DNA from: Micromonospora wenchangensis | GTDB lineage: Bacteria; Actinomycetota; Actinomycetes; Mycobacteriales; Micromonosporaceae | DNA length: 64,000 bases | Direction: 5' to 3' | NCBI RefSeq assembly: GCF_002210435.1 | Contig: NZ_MZMV01000022.1 | Location: 44,819-108,818 of the forward strand | Shown here: positions 1 to 8,034 of the stretch, piece by piece | Layout: each line of letters opens with the position of its first letter | Position numbering within the stretch: position 1 is the stretch's first letter | Notes under the pieces: generated by a model | Databases searched by the model: none | What the model saw: the letters and a program-made list of their open reading frames with translations, nothing else | Told to the model about the DNA's origin: nothing | Made by a program: the position numbers and the translations under genes

Positions 1-228
1 AAATGCCTGGACGTCTCCGGCGGCGGCACCGCCGACGGCACGAAGATCCAACTGTGGACGTGCAACGGCAGCGGAGCCCAGAACTGGTCCGCACAGGCCG
101 ACGGCACCCTGCGCAACCCCCAGTCCGGCAAGTGCCTCGACGTGTCCGACAACAGCGCCACCGACGGCCAGGCCGTCCACCTCTGGACCTGCCTGGCCGC
201 CGCCAACCAGAAGTGGACCCTGCCGTGA
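1..228 (+). CDS. Ricin-type beta-trefoil lectin domain protein (C-terminal end only)
   Basis: This is the last 75 codons of a gene whose start lies outside the window; it ends with TGA at 226-228. The translation shows the cysteine pattern KCLDVS...WTC and the QxW-type repeats QNW and QKW, typical of a carbohydrate-binding ricin B (CBM13) domain at the end of secreted actinobacterial hydrolases. It aligns base for base, without gaps, with 2158-2385, the tail of the next gene, differing mostly at silent positions. The next gene starts 51 bp downstream on the same strand, so the two are tandem paralogues or partners that share a lectin module. The catalytic part cannot be seen. Confidence 0.85.
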   Translation, partial: KCLDVSGGGTADGTKIQLWTCNGSGAQNWSAQADGTLRNPQSGKCLDVSDNSATDGQAVHLWTCLAAANQKWTLP

Positions 229-279
229 CCCGGCAAGCGGGGCACCCGGCACCCTCCTCCACCCGTTCGGGAGAGTGAC

Positions 280-2385
280 ATGCGCAGACTCCTTCGATCC
301 GTCCTCGGCGCGGTGACCGCCGCCGCCGCGATCCTCGCCGTCCCGATGTCGGCGAGTGCGGCCGACGCCCCGTACGACGTGCTGGTGTTCTCCAAGACCG
401 CCGGGTTCCGGCACGACTCGATCGCCGTCGGCATCCAGGCGATCCGCGAACTCGGCACCGCGAACAGTTTCACCGTGACCGCGACCGAGGACGCGTCCCG
501 GTTCACCACCGCGAACCTGGCCCAGTACGAGGCGGTGGTCTTCCTCAACACCACAGGCGACGTCCTGGACGCCGCACAGCAGTCCGCCTTCGAGTCGTAC
601 GTCAACGGCGGCGGCGGGTACGTCGGCGTCCACGCCGCCGCCGACACCGAGTACGGCTGGTCGTACTACGGCAGCCTGGTGGGCGGCTACTTCGCCTCAC
701 ACCCGGCCATCCAGCAGGCGAACGTCCGCGTCGAGAACCGGGCGCACCCGGCCACCGGGCACCTGCCGCAGACCTGGACCCGCACCGACGAGTGGTACAA
801 CTACCAGACCAACCCGCGCTCGGGCGCCCGGGTCCTCGCCACCCTGGACGAGTCGTCGTACTCGGGCGGTTCGATGGGCGGTGACCATCCGATCTCCTGG
901 TGCAAGACGGTCAACTCCGGCCGGTCGTTCTACACCGGCCTGGGGCACACCCAGGCGTCGTACACGGAGGCCGCGTTCCGCAGCCACCTGCTCGGCGGCA
1001 TCCGGTACGCGGCCGGCCGGGCGAAGGCCGACTGCCGTCCGGAGACCGGCTACGTCAACCTCTACAACGGGTCCACGACCGGCTGGTCGCAGGCCGGTCC
1101 GGGCAGCTTCGGCAACGCCGACGCCACCCTCACCTCCGTCGGCGGCATGGGCCTGTACTGGTACAGCGCCAGGCAGTTCACCAACTACTCGCTGAAGCTG
1201 GACTGGCGGATGGCCGGCGACGACAACTCGGGCGTCTTCATCGGCTTCCCGCCGTCGACCGACCCCTGGTCGGCGGTGGACAACGGGTACGAGATCCAGA
1301 TCGACGCCACCGACGCCGCCGACCGCACCACCGGCGCGGTCTACACCTTCCAGTCCGCCGACCTGGCCGCCCGGGACGCCGCCCTGAACCCGGCGGGAGA
1401 GTGGAACACCTACGAGTTGCTGGTCGAGGGGGAACGCCTCCAGGTGTTCCTCAACGGTCGGAAGATCAACGACTTCACCAACACCGACCCGGCCCGCTCG
1501 CTCGCCGGCCACGTCGGGCTCCAGAACCACGGTACGGGCGACGACGTGTCGTTCCGCAACGTCCGGATCAAGGAATTGGGCGGTACCCCGGGCGGCACCA
1601 CCACGGTGCAGGCGGAGGCGTTCGGTTCGGCCAACGGGGTCAGCGCGTTCACCAAGGCCGGGGCCAACGGCGGGCAGACCCTCGGCTACGTCGACCCGGG
1701 CGACTGGGCCGCGTACCCCGGTCTCGACCTGACCGGGGTCACCTCGCTGCGGGCCCGGGTGGTCTCCGGTGGGGCGGGCGGCACCATCGGCATCCGGACC
1801 GGCTCGGCCACCGGTCCGCTGCTCGGCCAGGTGACGGTGCCCAACACCGGAAGCTGGACCACGTACGCCGACGTCAGCACCACCCTGGCCGGGGTGCCCA
1901 CCGGTACGCAGACCGTGTACCTGACCTTCACCGGTTCCGGGACCGGTCTGTTCGACGTGGACGACTTCACCCTGGTCCGGGGCGGCGGCACCCCCGGCAC
2001 CCCGGGTACCGGGCCGATCGTCGGGCTCGGCGGCAAGTGCCTTGACGTCCGCAACGCGGCCACCGCCGACGGTACGCAGATCCAGATCTGGACCTGCAAC
2101 GGTTCCGCAGCGCAGACCTGGACGGTCACCCCGAACAGCACGGTGAAGGCACTGGGCAAGTGCCTCGACGTCTCCGGTGGGGGCTCCGCCGACGGCACGA
2201 AGATCCAACTCTGGACCTGCAACGGCAGCGGCGCACAGAACTGGTCCGCCCAGACCGACGGCACCCTGCGCAACCCGCAGTCCGGCAAGTGCCTCGACGT
2301 GTCGAACAACAGCGCCACCGACGGCCAGGCCGTCCACCTGTGGACCTGCCTGGCCGCCGCCAACCAGAAGTGGGCCCTGCCGTGA
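280..2385 (+). CDS. Secreted ThuA-like / DUF1080 / CBM6 / ricin-lectin multidomain protein
   Basis: The 701-residue protein begins with a Sec signal peptide: Arg-rich start, hydrophobic core, ASA-A cleavage site near residue 27. Residues ~30-250 look like a ThuA / trehalose-utilisation (GATase-like) domain (VLVFSKTAGFRHDSI, GGGGYVGVHAAADTEY). Residues ~258-435 resemble the DUF1080 / 3-keto-disaccharide hydrolase concanavalin-like fold (NGSTTGWSQ, DNSGVFIGFP). Residues ~440-565 look like a CBM6 (QAEAF, GYVDPGDWAAYP), and ~575-701 is a ricin B lectin. Such proteins act outside the cell on polysaccharide-derived or 3-keto sugars. ATG at 280 follows GGGAGAG at good spacing. A perfect inverted repeat follows the stop. 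The substrate is unknown. Confidence 0.85.
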   Translation: MRRLLRSVLGAVTAAAAILAVPMSASAADAPYDVLVFSKTAGFRHDSIAVGIQAIRELGTANSFTVTATEDASRFTTANLAQYEAVVFLNTTGDVLDAAQQSAFESYVNGGGGYVGVHAAADTEYGWSYYGSLVGGYFASHPAIQQANVRVENRAHPATGHLPQTWTRTDEWYNYQTNPRSGARVLATLDESSYSGGSMGGDHPISWCKTVNSGRSFYTGLGHTQASYTEAAFRSHLLGGIRYAAGRAKADCRPETGYVNLYNGSTTGWSQAGPGSFGNADATLTSVGGMGLYWYSARQFTNYSLKLDWRMAGDDNSGVFIGFPPSTDPWSAVDNGYEIQIDATDAADRTTGAVYTFQSADLAARDAALNPAGEWNTYELLVEGERLQVFLNGRKINDFTNTDPARSLAGHVGLQNHGTGDDVSFRNVRIKELGGTPGGTTTVQAEAFGSANGVSAFTKAGANGGQTLGYVDPGDWAAYPGLDLTGVTSLRARVVSGGAGGTIGIRTGSATGPLLGQVTVPNTGSWTTYADVSTTLAGVPTGTQTVYLTFTGSGTGLFDVDDFTLVRGGGTPGTPGTGPIVGLGGKCLDVRNAATADGTQIQIWTCNGSAAQTWTVTPNSTVKALGKCLDVSGGGSADGTKIQLWTCNGSGAQNWSAQTDGTLRNPQSGKCLDVSNNSATDGQAVHLWTCLAAANQKWALP

Positions 2386-2392
2386 CCCGGTA

Positions 2393-2441
2393 GACCCGAC
2401 GTGCCCCCGCTGCCGGTCCGGCAGCGGGGGCACGTCGGGTC
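2393..2441. terminator. Perfect 24-bp inverted-repeat terminator between convergent genes
   Basis: A perfect dyad lies 8 bp after the lectin gene stop: left arm 2393-2416, centre T at 2417, right arm 2418-2441. It sits between convergent genes (lectin + strand, MFS - strand). There is no T-run, as is common in high-GC actinobacteria. It can act in both directions. Confidence 0.8.
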
Positions 2442-2477
2442 TTCGGCCGTCGGACGCGGACGGCCGTCCGGCCGGTG

Positions 2478-4070
2478 TCAGCCGACGGTGACGTCGCCGG
2501 TCGACGTCGGCACGGTCACCGGTGTCCCGGGTGCGGTCCGTCGCGGGCCCCGGGCCAGGACGTATCCGAGCAGGACTGCCATCACGGCGGTGCCCACCCA
2601 CATGGCCTGCTGCCAGCCGTCCACGAAGGACTCCTGGGCGGCGCGGACCAGTGCGGGCGCCTGGGCACCGGCCGTGTCGGAGGCGGCGATGGCGGTGGCG
2701 ATGCCCTCCCGGGCGGCATCGGCGGTGCCGGCGGGGACCGTGTCGAGGTGGGTGTCGACGGCACTGCGGTAGCCGGCGGTCAGGACCGCGCCGAGCAGCG
2801 CGACGCCGAGCGCGGTGCCGAACTCCCGGGTGACGTCGTTGAGGGCGGACGCGACACCCTGACGGTCGCGGGGCAGGGCGGTGGTGATGGCCTCGGTGGA
2901 GGGGGGCTGGGTGAGGCCCATGCCGAGTCCCATGGCGAGCATGCCGGGCAGGATCGCCGGGTAGCCGCCGTCGACGGAGACGAGGGTGGCCATCAGGGCC
3001 AGACCCGCACCGCCGAGCACGATGCCGGTGGCCATGGTCGCGCGGGCCCCGACGCGGGCGGCCACCCGCGGGGCGAGGCCGGAGGACAGCATCATCATCG
3101 CCGCCATGGGCATGAGCGCGAGGGTGGCGCGTAGGCCGGACCAGCCGAGGACGGCCTGGAAGTAGGGGAACAGGACGACGAAAATGCCCGCCTGGACGCC
3201 GAAGAGCGTCAGCAGGGCCAGCGAACCGCTGGCGAGGCGTCGGTCACCGAACAGCCGGACGTCGAGCAGGGGTGCCGGAAGGCGTAGTTCCCACGCTACG
3301 AAGCCGATCACGGCGACGACACCGACGAGCAGGCTCACCATGGTCACCGGCGCGGTCCAGCCGTGCACCGGGCCCTCGTGCAGGACGTAGATGAGGGCGG
3401 TCACGGCGACCACGGACGTCAGCGACCCGACGACGTCGAAGCGGTGCCGCGTCCGTTCGCGGGAGTTCGGGACGGCCTGCAGGGCCGTGACGGCGGCGGC
3501 GACGACGAGGACCACCGGCAGCAGGAACAGCCACCGCCAGTTCGCCCAGTCGACGAGCACCGCGGACAGGTACATGCCGAGGATGCCGCCGCCACCGGCG
3601 ACGCCGGTCCAGATGCCGATGGCCTTGGAGCGTTCCCCGTCGGGAAAGGTGGAGGTGATGACGGCGAGCGTGACCGGCATGATCATCGCCGCGCCGACGC
3701 CGGCGAGCAGCCGGGCGGCGATCATCATCGCGGCGGAGGTGGCCAGGCCGGCTGCGGCGCTGGCGACGCCGAACAGGGCCAGGCCGGCGAGCAGGATCGG
3801 CTTGCGGCCCACCCGGTCGCCGAGGGCGCCGAGCGGGAGCAGCAGCGCGGCCAGGCTGAGGGTGTAGATGTTGATCATCCACAGGACGGTGCTCTGCGAC
3901 GCGTCGAACTCGACGGCGACCTGCGGCTGGGCGACGTTGAGCCCGGAGACGGAGGCGATGACCGCCATCAGGGCGACACACACCGCGACCAGGATGGCGC
4001 GGCGTCGGCGCGGGTCGTGGACGGTCGCGTCGGGGCCACCCAGGGGGGAGGGACTGTCGGGCGAGGACAT
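2478..4070 (-). CDS. MFS drug/proton antiporter, DHA2 (14-TM, EmrB/QacA-like) family
   Basis: A 530-residue polytopic membrane protein. It has the DHA2 antiporter look: LNVAQPQVAVEFDAS near the first helix, WMINIYTLSLAALLLPLGALGDRVGRK (motif A) after the second, and many hydrophobic segments over the full length. It probably exports a small hydrophobic compound by proton antiport. I chose ATG at 4070 because AGGAAA lies ~7 nt upstream; an in-frame GTG at 4094 has no good ribosome site. The methyltransferase at 4150-4788 is just upstream on the same strand, so both may be co-transcribed from the promoter region facing the XRE regulator. The substrate is unknown. Confidence 0.85.
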   Translation of the reverse strand: MSSPDSPSPLGGPDATVHDPRRRRAILVAVCVALMAVIASVSGLNVAQPQVAVEFDASQSTVLWMINIYTLSLAALLLPLGALGDRVGRKPILLAGLALFGVASAAAGLATSAAMMIAARLLAGVGAAMIMPVTLAVITSTFPDGERSKAIGIWTGVAGGGGILGMYLSAVLVDWANWRWLFLLPVVLVVAAAVTALQAVPNSRERTRHRFDVVGSLTSVVAVTALIYVLHEGPVHGWTAPVTMVSLLVGVVAVIGFVAWELRLPAPLLDVRLFGDRRLASGSLALLTLFGVQAGIFVVLFPYFQAVLGWSGLRATLALMPMAAMMMLSSGLAPRVAARVGARATMATGIVLGGAGLALMATLVSVDGGYPAILPGMLAMGLGMGLTQPPSTEAITTALPRDRQGVASALNDVTREFGTALGVALLGAVLTAGYRSAVDTHLDTVPAGTADAAREGIATAIAASDTAGAQAPALVRAAQESFVDGWQQAMWVGTAVMAVLLGYVLARGPRRTAPGTPVTVPTSTGDVTVG

Positions 4071-4149
4071 GCGTGGGTTTCCTTTCGAGGGCACGGTTCG
4101 GTACGGCGCCGGGGTGGACCTCGGTCCCGGCGTCGCGGTGAAGGTGGGG

Positions 4150-4788
4150 TCAGGGGCGGCGGGTGGCGCGTACGACCACGTCGTGCAGGGCGACAGTCCG
4201 TCCGCCGGGTCCGGGGATGCCCCGGTGGTGTTCCTCGGCGGTGTGGATCTCCCATTCCGCCACGTCCAGGCCGGCGGTGATGTCGGCGAGGGTGACCGTC
4301 GCCTCGGCCGGATGGTGGTGCCCGTGGCCGCCGGGGTGCGGCGTGTGCAGGTGACCGACGATCAGGAGGGTGCCGCCGGCCGCCACCCACCCGCCGATCC
4401 GCCGGTAGAACGCGAGGTGCGGCATCGCGGGGTGCGCGTAGTGCGTGGTGACCAGGTCGAAGCCGACGCCCGGCTCCCAGCCGGTCAGGTCCGCCTCCAC
4501 CCACCGGAGGGGCGGTCCGGTCAATCCGGCGGCGCTCGCGCGGTCGGCGGCGTGGGTCAGGGCCTCGACGGCGATGTCGACGGCGGTGACCCGCCAGCCA
4601 CGGGTGGCGAGCCAGATCGCCTCCGCGCCGGCGCCGCACCCGGCGTCCAGCGCGGTGCCCGGTGCCAGGCCGGCGGTCTCCCGGGAGAGGTACGGGTTCG
4701 GCGGGTTGCCGGCCATCGAGCCGGGCCGGTGCCCGGCCGTGGGCTGCCAGTGCCGTTGCCAGTAGTCCCGGTCGAAGCGGTGCGTCAT
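4150..4788 (-). CDS. Class I SAM-dependent methyltransferase
   Basis: A 212-residue Rossmann-fold methyltransferase with motif I ALDAGCGAGAEA at residues ~46-57, then an acidic motif II region (VTAVDIA) and a post-I VEADL. The N-terminus (RFDRDYWQRHWQ) resembles small methyltransferases that act on xenobiotics or secondary metabolites. ATG 4788 is preceded by GGAGG with 7-nt spacing; the longer in-frame extension to 4920 crosses the promoter region and lacks coding character. It is divergent from the XRE-cupin regulator (4930) and upstream of the exporter, an arrangement common for regulated resistance or detoxification sets. The His-rich stretch (HTPHPGGHGHHH) near residue 155 is unusual and might bind metal. 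Substrate unknown. Confidence 0.82.
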   Translation of the reverse strand: MTHRFDRDYWQRHWQPTAGHRPGSMAGNPPNPYLSRETAGLAPGTALDAGCGAGAEAIWLATRGWRVTAVDIAVEALTHAADRASAAGLTGPPLRWVEADLTGWEPGVGFDLVTTHYAHPAMPHLAFYRRIGGWVAAGGTLLIVGHLHTPHPGGHGHHHPAEATVTLADITAGLDVAEWEIHTAEEHHRGIPGPGGRTVALHDVVVRATRRP

Positions 4789-4906
4789 CGGACGGCCTCC
4801 GCGACCGTGACGATCTCCTTCGGTGCGGTCATTCGACCTGTCCTTTCCCCGTCTTGGCCAGTCATGAGGCGATCCTGCGACCACCGGGGAGAACCCGCAA
4901 AGATTC

Positions 4907-4920
4907 TTGCCGAATGGCAA
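4907..4920. promoter_or_regulatory. Palindromic operator candidate TTGCC-GAAT-GGCAA
   Basis: TTGCC (4907-4911), spacer GAAT, GGCAA (4916-4920): perfect 5-bp arms in the 140-bp gap between the divergent methyltransferase and XRE-cupin genes, 9 bp before the regulator's GTG. The position suits autorepression and co-control of the methyltransferase/exporter pair. This is inferred from symmetry and position only. Confidence 0.55.
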
Positions 4921-4929
4921 AATGGCCGG

Positions 4930-5526
4930 GTGGACGAGAACGTGAACCGCACCCTCGACGCGGTCGGCCCCCGGCTCAAGCAGCTACGGCTGCGCCGCAA
5001 CATCACCCTCACCGACCTCGCCGAGGAGACCGGCATCTCCGCCAGCACCCTGTCCCGACTCGAAGCGGGCCTACGACGCCCCACTCTCGAACAACTGCTC
5101 CCACTCGCCCGCGCCCACAGCGTCACCATCGACGAACTCGTAGACGCTCCCCTGACCGGTGACCCCCGGATCAACCTGCGGCCCATCGCCGCCGCCGACG
5201 GCGTGACCATCCTGCCGCTGACCCGCCGACCCGGTGGCATCCAGGCCTACAAGTTCGTCCTGCCGGCGGGCGACGACGACCGCGTGCCCGACCTGCGCAC
5301 CCACGAGGGGTACGACTGGGTCTACGTCCTCAACGGCACCCTGCGCCTGGTCCTCGGCGACGACGACCTCACCCTGCACGCCGGGGAGGCCGCCGAGTTC
5401 GACACCCGCACGCCGCACTGGTTCGGCGCGACCAGTTCCGGGCCCGTCGAGTTCCTGAGCCTCGTCGGCAGGCAGGGCGAACGCGCCCACGTACGCGCCG
5501 CACCGCGACTGGGCACGACCTCCTGA
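4930..5526 (+). CDS. XRE-family transcriptional regulator with C-terminal cupin
   Basis: A 198-residue regulator. Residues ~13-70 form a lambda-repressor/XRE helix-turn-helix (RLKQLRLRRNITLTDLAEET, GISASTLSRLEAG). Residues ~95-185 form a cupin sensor domain (HEGYDWVYVLNG, LHAGEAAEFDTRTPHWFG) that may bind a small ligand or metal. Start GTG 4930 has no clear Shine-Dalgarno, so the message may be leaderless; an in-frame GTG at 4942 is an alternative. The gene faces the methyltransferase and exporter, and the palindrome at 4907-4920 is the obvious binding site. Likely a ligand-responsive local repressor of the divergent pair. Confidence 0.87.
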   Translation: MDENVNRTLDAVGPRLKQLRLRRNITLTDLAEETGISASTLSRLEAGLRRPTLEQLLPLARAHSVTIDELVDAPLTGDPRINLRPIAAADGVTILPLTRRPGGIQAYKFVLPAGDDDRVPDLRTHEGYDWVYVLNGTLRLVLGDDDLTLHAGEAAEFDTRTPHWFGATSSGPVEFLSLVGRQGERAHVRAAPRLGTTS

Positions 5527-5550
5527 GAGATCGGGCTGACCTGGAGCTTT

Positions 5551-5740
5551 CCGCAACGCCTCGTCCGGATACCGCAGCAACACCGGGCCACCCTCGTCGA
5601 CCACCTACGTCGACGCCGCCGACAAAGACCCCGCCTTCGGCGGCACCAACTCCTCGCCGAGGTCACCGAACTCGGCTACCAGGCAGCCGCAAACTGCTCT
5701 ACCGATACCTACCGGACCGGGCTGGTGACCTGAGCGCCCG
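5551..5740 (+). pseudogene. Degenerate transposase fragment, possibly ISL3-type
   Basis: Between the regulator stop and the luciferase-like gene, frame translation gives an Arg-rich stretch ending RRHQLLAEVTELGYQ. After a one-base shift it continues as SRKLLYRYLPDRAG. The pattern R-x-LLAE-[IV]-T-x-LGYxGS...L-Y-RYL is typical of the segment before the catalytic core of ISL3-family transposases. No start, no catalytic DDE region and no terminal repeats remain. I read it as the scar of a lost insertion sequence; the assignment is tentative because only ~60 residues are left. Confidence 0.4.
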
Positions 5741-5848
5741 ACTCACCGCAAGCGGGGCGTCAGGGAATATTCCGGTCCGACGGTTTCCGTCCCGTTCGGG
5801 TGGAAAGGTGGCAGGGGAGGTCGAGTCGCCCAGCGTCGGGAAGATGCC

Positions 5849-6808
5849 ATGCAGATCGGGTACAAGCTGTCGAGCGAGGGGTTCGGGCCGCAGGAGCTGA
5901 TCCGGCAGGCCGTACGGGCCGAGGAGGCCGGCTTCGACTTCGTCGAGATGAGCGACCACTTCCACCCCTGGCTCGACGTGCAGGGCCACTCGTCGTTCAC
6001 CTGGACGGTGCTCGGCGCGATCGCAGCGCGCACCGGACGCATCGGCCTGGCCACCGGGGTGACCTGCCCGACCGTGCGCTACCACCCGGCGATCATCGCG
6101 CAGGCCGCAGCAACCCTGGCCATCGTCTCCGACGGGCGGTTCACCCTCGGCGTGGGCGCGGGGGAACGACTCAACGAACACGTCGTCGGCCGGGGCTTCC
6201 CGAGCGTACGGGGACGCCACGAACGCCTCCGCGAGGCACTGGAGATCATCCGGCTGCTCTGGCGGGGCGGCTACCGCTCCTACGAGGGCAGGCACCTCCA
6301 ACTGGAGGACGCGCGGGTGTTCGACCTGCCCGCCGAGCCTCCGGTGATCGCGGTGGCGGCGAGCGGTCCGGTGTCCGCGGCGATCGCCGCCGAGTACGGC
6401 GACGGGTTGTTCGCCACCGAGCCGAAACCCGACCTGGTCGAGGCGTACCGGCGCGGCGGCGGCGACGGTCCGCGCTACGCCGAGGTGCCGCTGGCGTGGG
6501 CACCCGACGAGCAGCAGGCCGTGCGGGCGGCGTGGGAGACCAGCCGCTGGGCGGTGACCGGCTGGAAGGTGATGAGCGAACTGCCGAACCCGGTCAACTT
6601 CGACGCCGCCTCCCGCACCGTCACCGACGACGACATCCGGGCCCAGTTCGCCGTCGGACCGGACCCGGACACGCACGTGGCGGCGGTGCGGAAGTACGTC
6701 GACGCCGGCTTCGACCACCTCGTGCTGCAGAACGCCGGCCCCGACCCGGACGGCTTCATCGACTTCTACCGCGACACCCTCGCCGCCCGCCTGCGCCCCC
6801 TCGGCTGA
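5849..6808 (+). CDS. LLM-class F420-dependent oxidoreductase (F420-G6PDH-like subfamily)
   Basis: A 319-residue luciferase-like (TIM barrel) flavin/F420 enzyme. It starts MQIGYKLSSEGFGP and carries AEEAGFDFVEMSDHFHPW, GLATGVTCPTVRYHPAIIAQ and FTLGVGAGERLNEHVVG, the pattern of F420-dependent glucose-6-phosphate dehydrogenase-like actinobacterial proteins. It should transfer hydride between F420 and an unknown substrate. ATG 5849 follows GGGAAG. Its 3' end overlaps the convergent exporter gene by 53 bp. It stands alone with no obvious operon partner. Confidence 0.85.
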   Translation: MQIGYKLSSEGFGPQELIRQAVRAEEAGFDFVEMSDHFHPWLDVQGHSSFTWTVLGAIAARTGRIGLATGVTCPTVRYHPAIIAQAAATLAIVSDGRFTLGVGAGERLNEHVVGRGFPSVRGRHERLREALEIIRLLWRGGYRSYEGRHLQLEDARVFDLPAEPPVIAVAASGPVSAAIAAEYGDGLFATEPKPDLVEAYRRGGGDGPRYAEVPLAWAPDEQQAVRAAWETSRWAVTGWKVMSELPNPVNFDAASRTVTDDDIRAQFAVGPDPDTHVAAVRKYVDAGFDHLVLQNAGPDPDGFIDFYRDTLAARLRPLG

Positions 6809-8033
6809 TCACTTCCCCCTCCGGGGCCACCCGCAGGCGCAGCAACGGCAGGCAGGACAGGAGCAGACCGACCGCACCCACCCACAGGGCCACCCGGGCA
6901 CCGGCGGCGGCCCCCAGCACGGTGCCCAGCAGCGCGCCCACCGGCATCGCCCCGCCGAGCAGGAACCGCATGGTGGCGTTCATCCGGCCGAGCAGTTCGG
7001 GCGGGCACAACTGCTGACGCAGACTGACCTGCGCCACGTTGGAGGCCGTCGCCCCCGCCCACAACACCAGGTAGCCGCCGGCCGCCAACCAGATCCCGCC
7101 GACGCTGTCGATCAGCGGGGTGAGCAGCGCGAACGGTGCGGTGCCGAGCAGGCAGAGCCAGACCGAGCGGTACTGCCCGAGCCGGCGGGCCAGCCACCGG
7201 GCCACGACCGCGCCGAGGATGCCGCCCGCGCCGCCCGCGCTGAAGTACGCGCTGGCCGTCGCCGGGGACGCGCCCAGCTCGCTGACCAGCCGCACCGGCA
7301 CCATCGTCTGCACCACCAGGGCGAACATGTTGTACGCGCCGCCGGCCAGCGCCAGCACCCGCAGCACCGGGTGGCGCAGCACGTAGGCCACGCCGTCGCG
7401 GATCTGCCCGGTGAGCCGGGACCGGCCGGTGGTGGCGGGCCGTGGATCGGCCGTCCGGATCCGGGCCAGGTACGCGGCGGACCCGGCGAACCCCACGGCG
7501 ATCAGCAGGACGGCGGGTCCGGTGCCGGCCAGCTCGACGGCCAGCCCGGCCAGCGCGGGCCCCGCGACCTGCGCCACCGCGAGGGTGGTGCTCAGCCGGG
7601 CGTTGCCCTCGACCAGCTCGTCGGCCCGCACCACCCGGGGCAGGTAACTCTGGTGCGCGACGTCGAAGAACACGGTGAGCACCCCGACGCCGAGGACGAC
7701 GACGTACAACTGGCCGAGCGCCACCCCGCCCGGTGCCGCCGGCACGGCCAGCGAGGCGACGAGCGCGGCCCGCCCCAGGTCGGTGCCGATGAGCAGCCGC
7801 CGCTGGCGCACCCGGTCGACGACCGCGCCGGCGGGCAGGCCGACGACCAGGAACGCCACCGTACTCAGGGTGCCGACCAGACCCACCTGCCAGGCGGAGG
7901 CGTGCATCGGGCCGGCCGCCACCAACGGCAGCGCCACCAGGGCCATCCGGGCACCGAACTGGCTCGCGGCCGCCCCGAGCCACAGGGACCGGAAGTCGTG
8001 CTGCCGGAGCAGCCCGCCACGGCGGTACGCCAC
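6756..8033 (-). CDS. MFS exporter (DHA3 / macrolide or siderophore efflux-like)
   Basis: A 425-residue, ~12-helix MFS protein. It has LWLGAAASQFGARMALVALPLVA in helix 1, then VDRVRQRRLLIGTDLGRA (motif A-like) and a second-half SLRQQLCPPELLGRMNATMRF segment, typical of the DHA3/EntS-like group. I chose GTG 8033 because it begins one base after the stop of the condensation-like gene (TGACGTG), which implies translational coupling; the longer in-frame start at 8159 lies inside that gene. It should export the product of, or a compound processed by, the TPR/condensation-like operon upstream. Confidence 0.83.
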   Translation of the reverse strand: MAYRRGGLLRQHDFRSLWLGAAASQFGARMALVALPLVAAGPMHASAWQVGLVGTLSTVAFLVVGLPAGAVVDRVRQRRLLIGTDLGRAALVASLAVPAAPGGVALGQLYVVVLGVGVLTVFFDVAHQSYLPRVVRADELVEGNARLSTTLAVAQVAGPALAGLAVELAGTGPAVLLIAVGFAGSAAYLARIRTADPRPATTGRSRLTGQIRDGVAYVLRHPVLRVLALAGGAYNMFALVVQTMVPVRLVSELGASPATASAYFSAGGAGGILGAVVARWLARRLGQYRSVWLCLLGTAPFALLTPLIDSVGGIWLAAGGYLVLWAGATASNVAQVSLRQQLCPPELLGRMNATMRFLLGGAMPVGALLGTVLGAAAGARVALWVGAVGLLLSCLPLLRLRVAPEGEVISRGGAGGRRGCRGRSR

Positions 8034-8034
8034 G

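Noticed and set aside
2401..2441. Right or left terminal repeat of a transposon
   Set aside because: The inverted repeat has almost no centre and lies between convergent stops, which fits a bidirectional terminator; no transposase is near.
697..2601. 634-codon minus-strand ORF across the ThuA-lectin gene
   Set aside because: Shadow frame of a clearly coding gene; the translation is Gly/Arg/Val-rich without domains, while the plus strand has a signal peptide and four recognisable domains.
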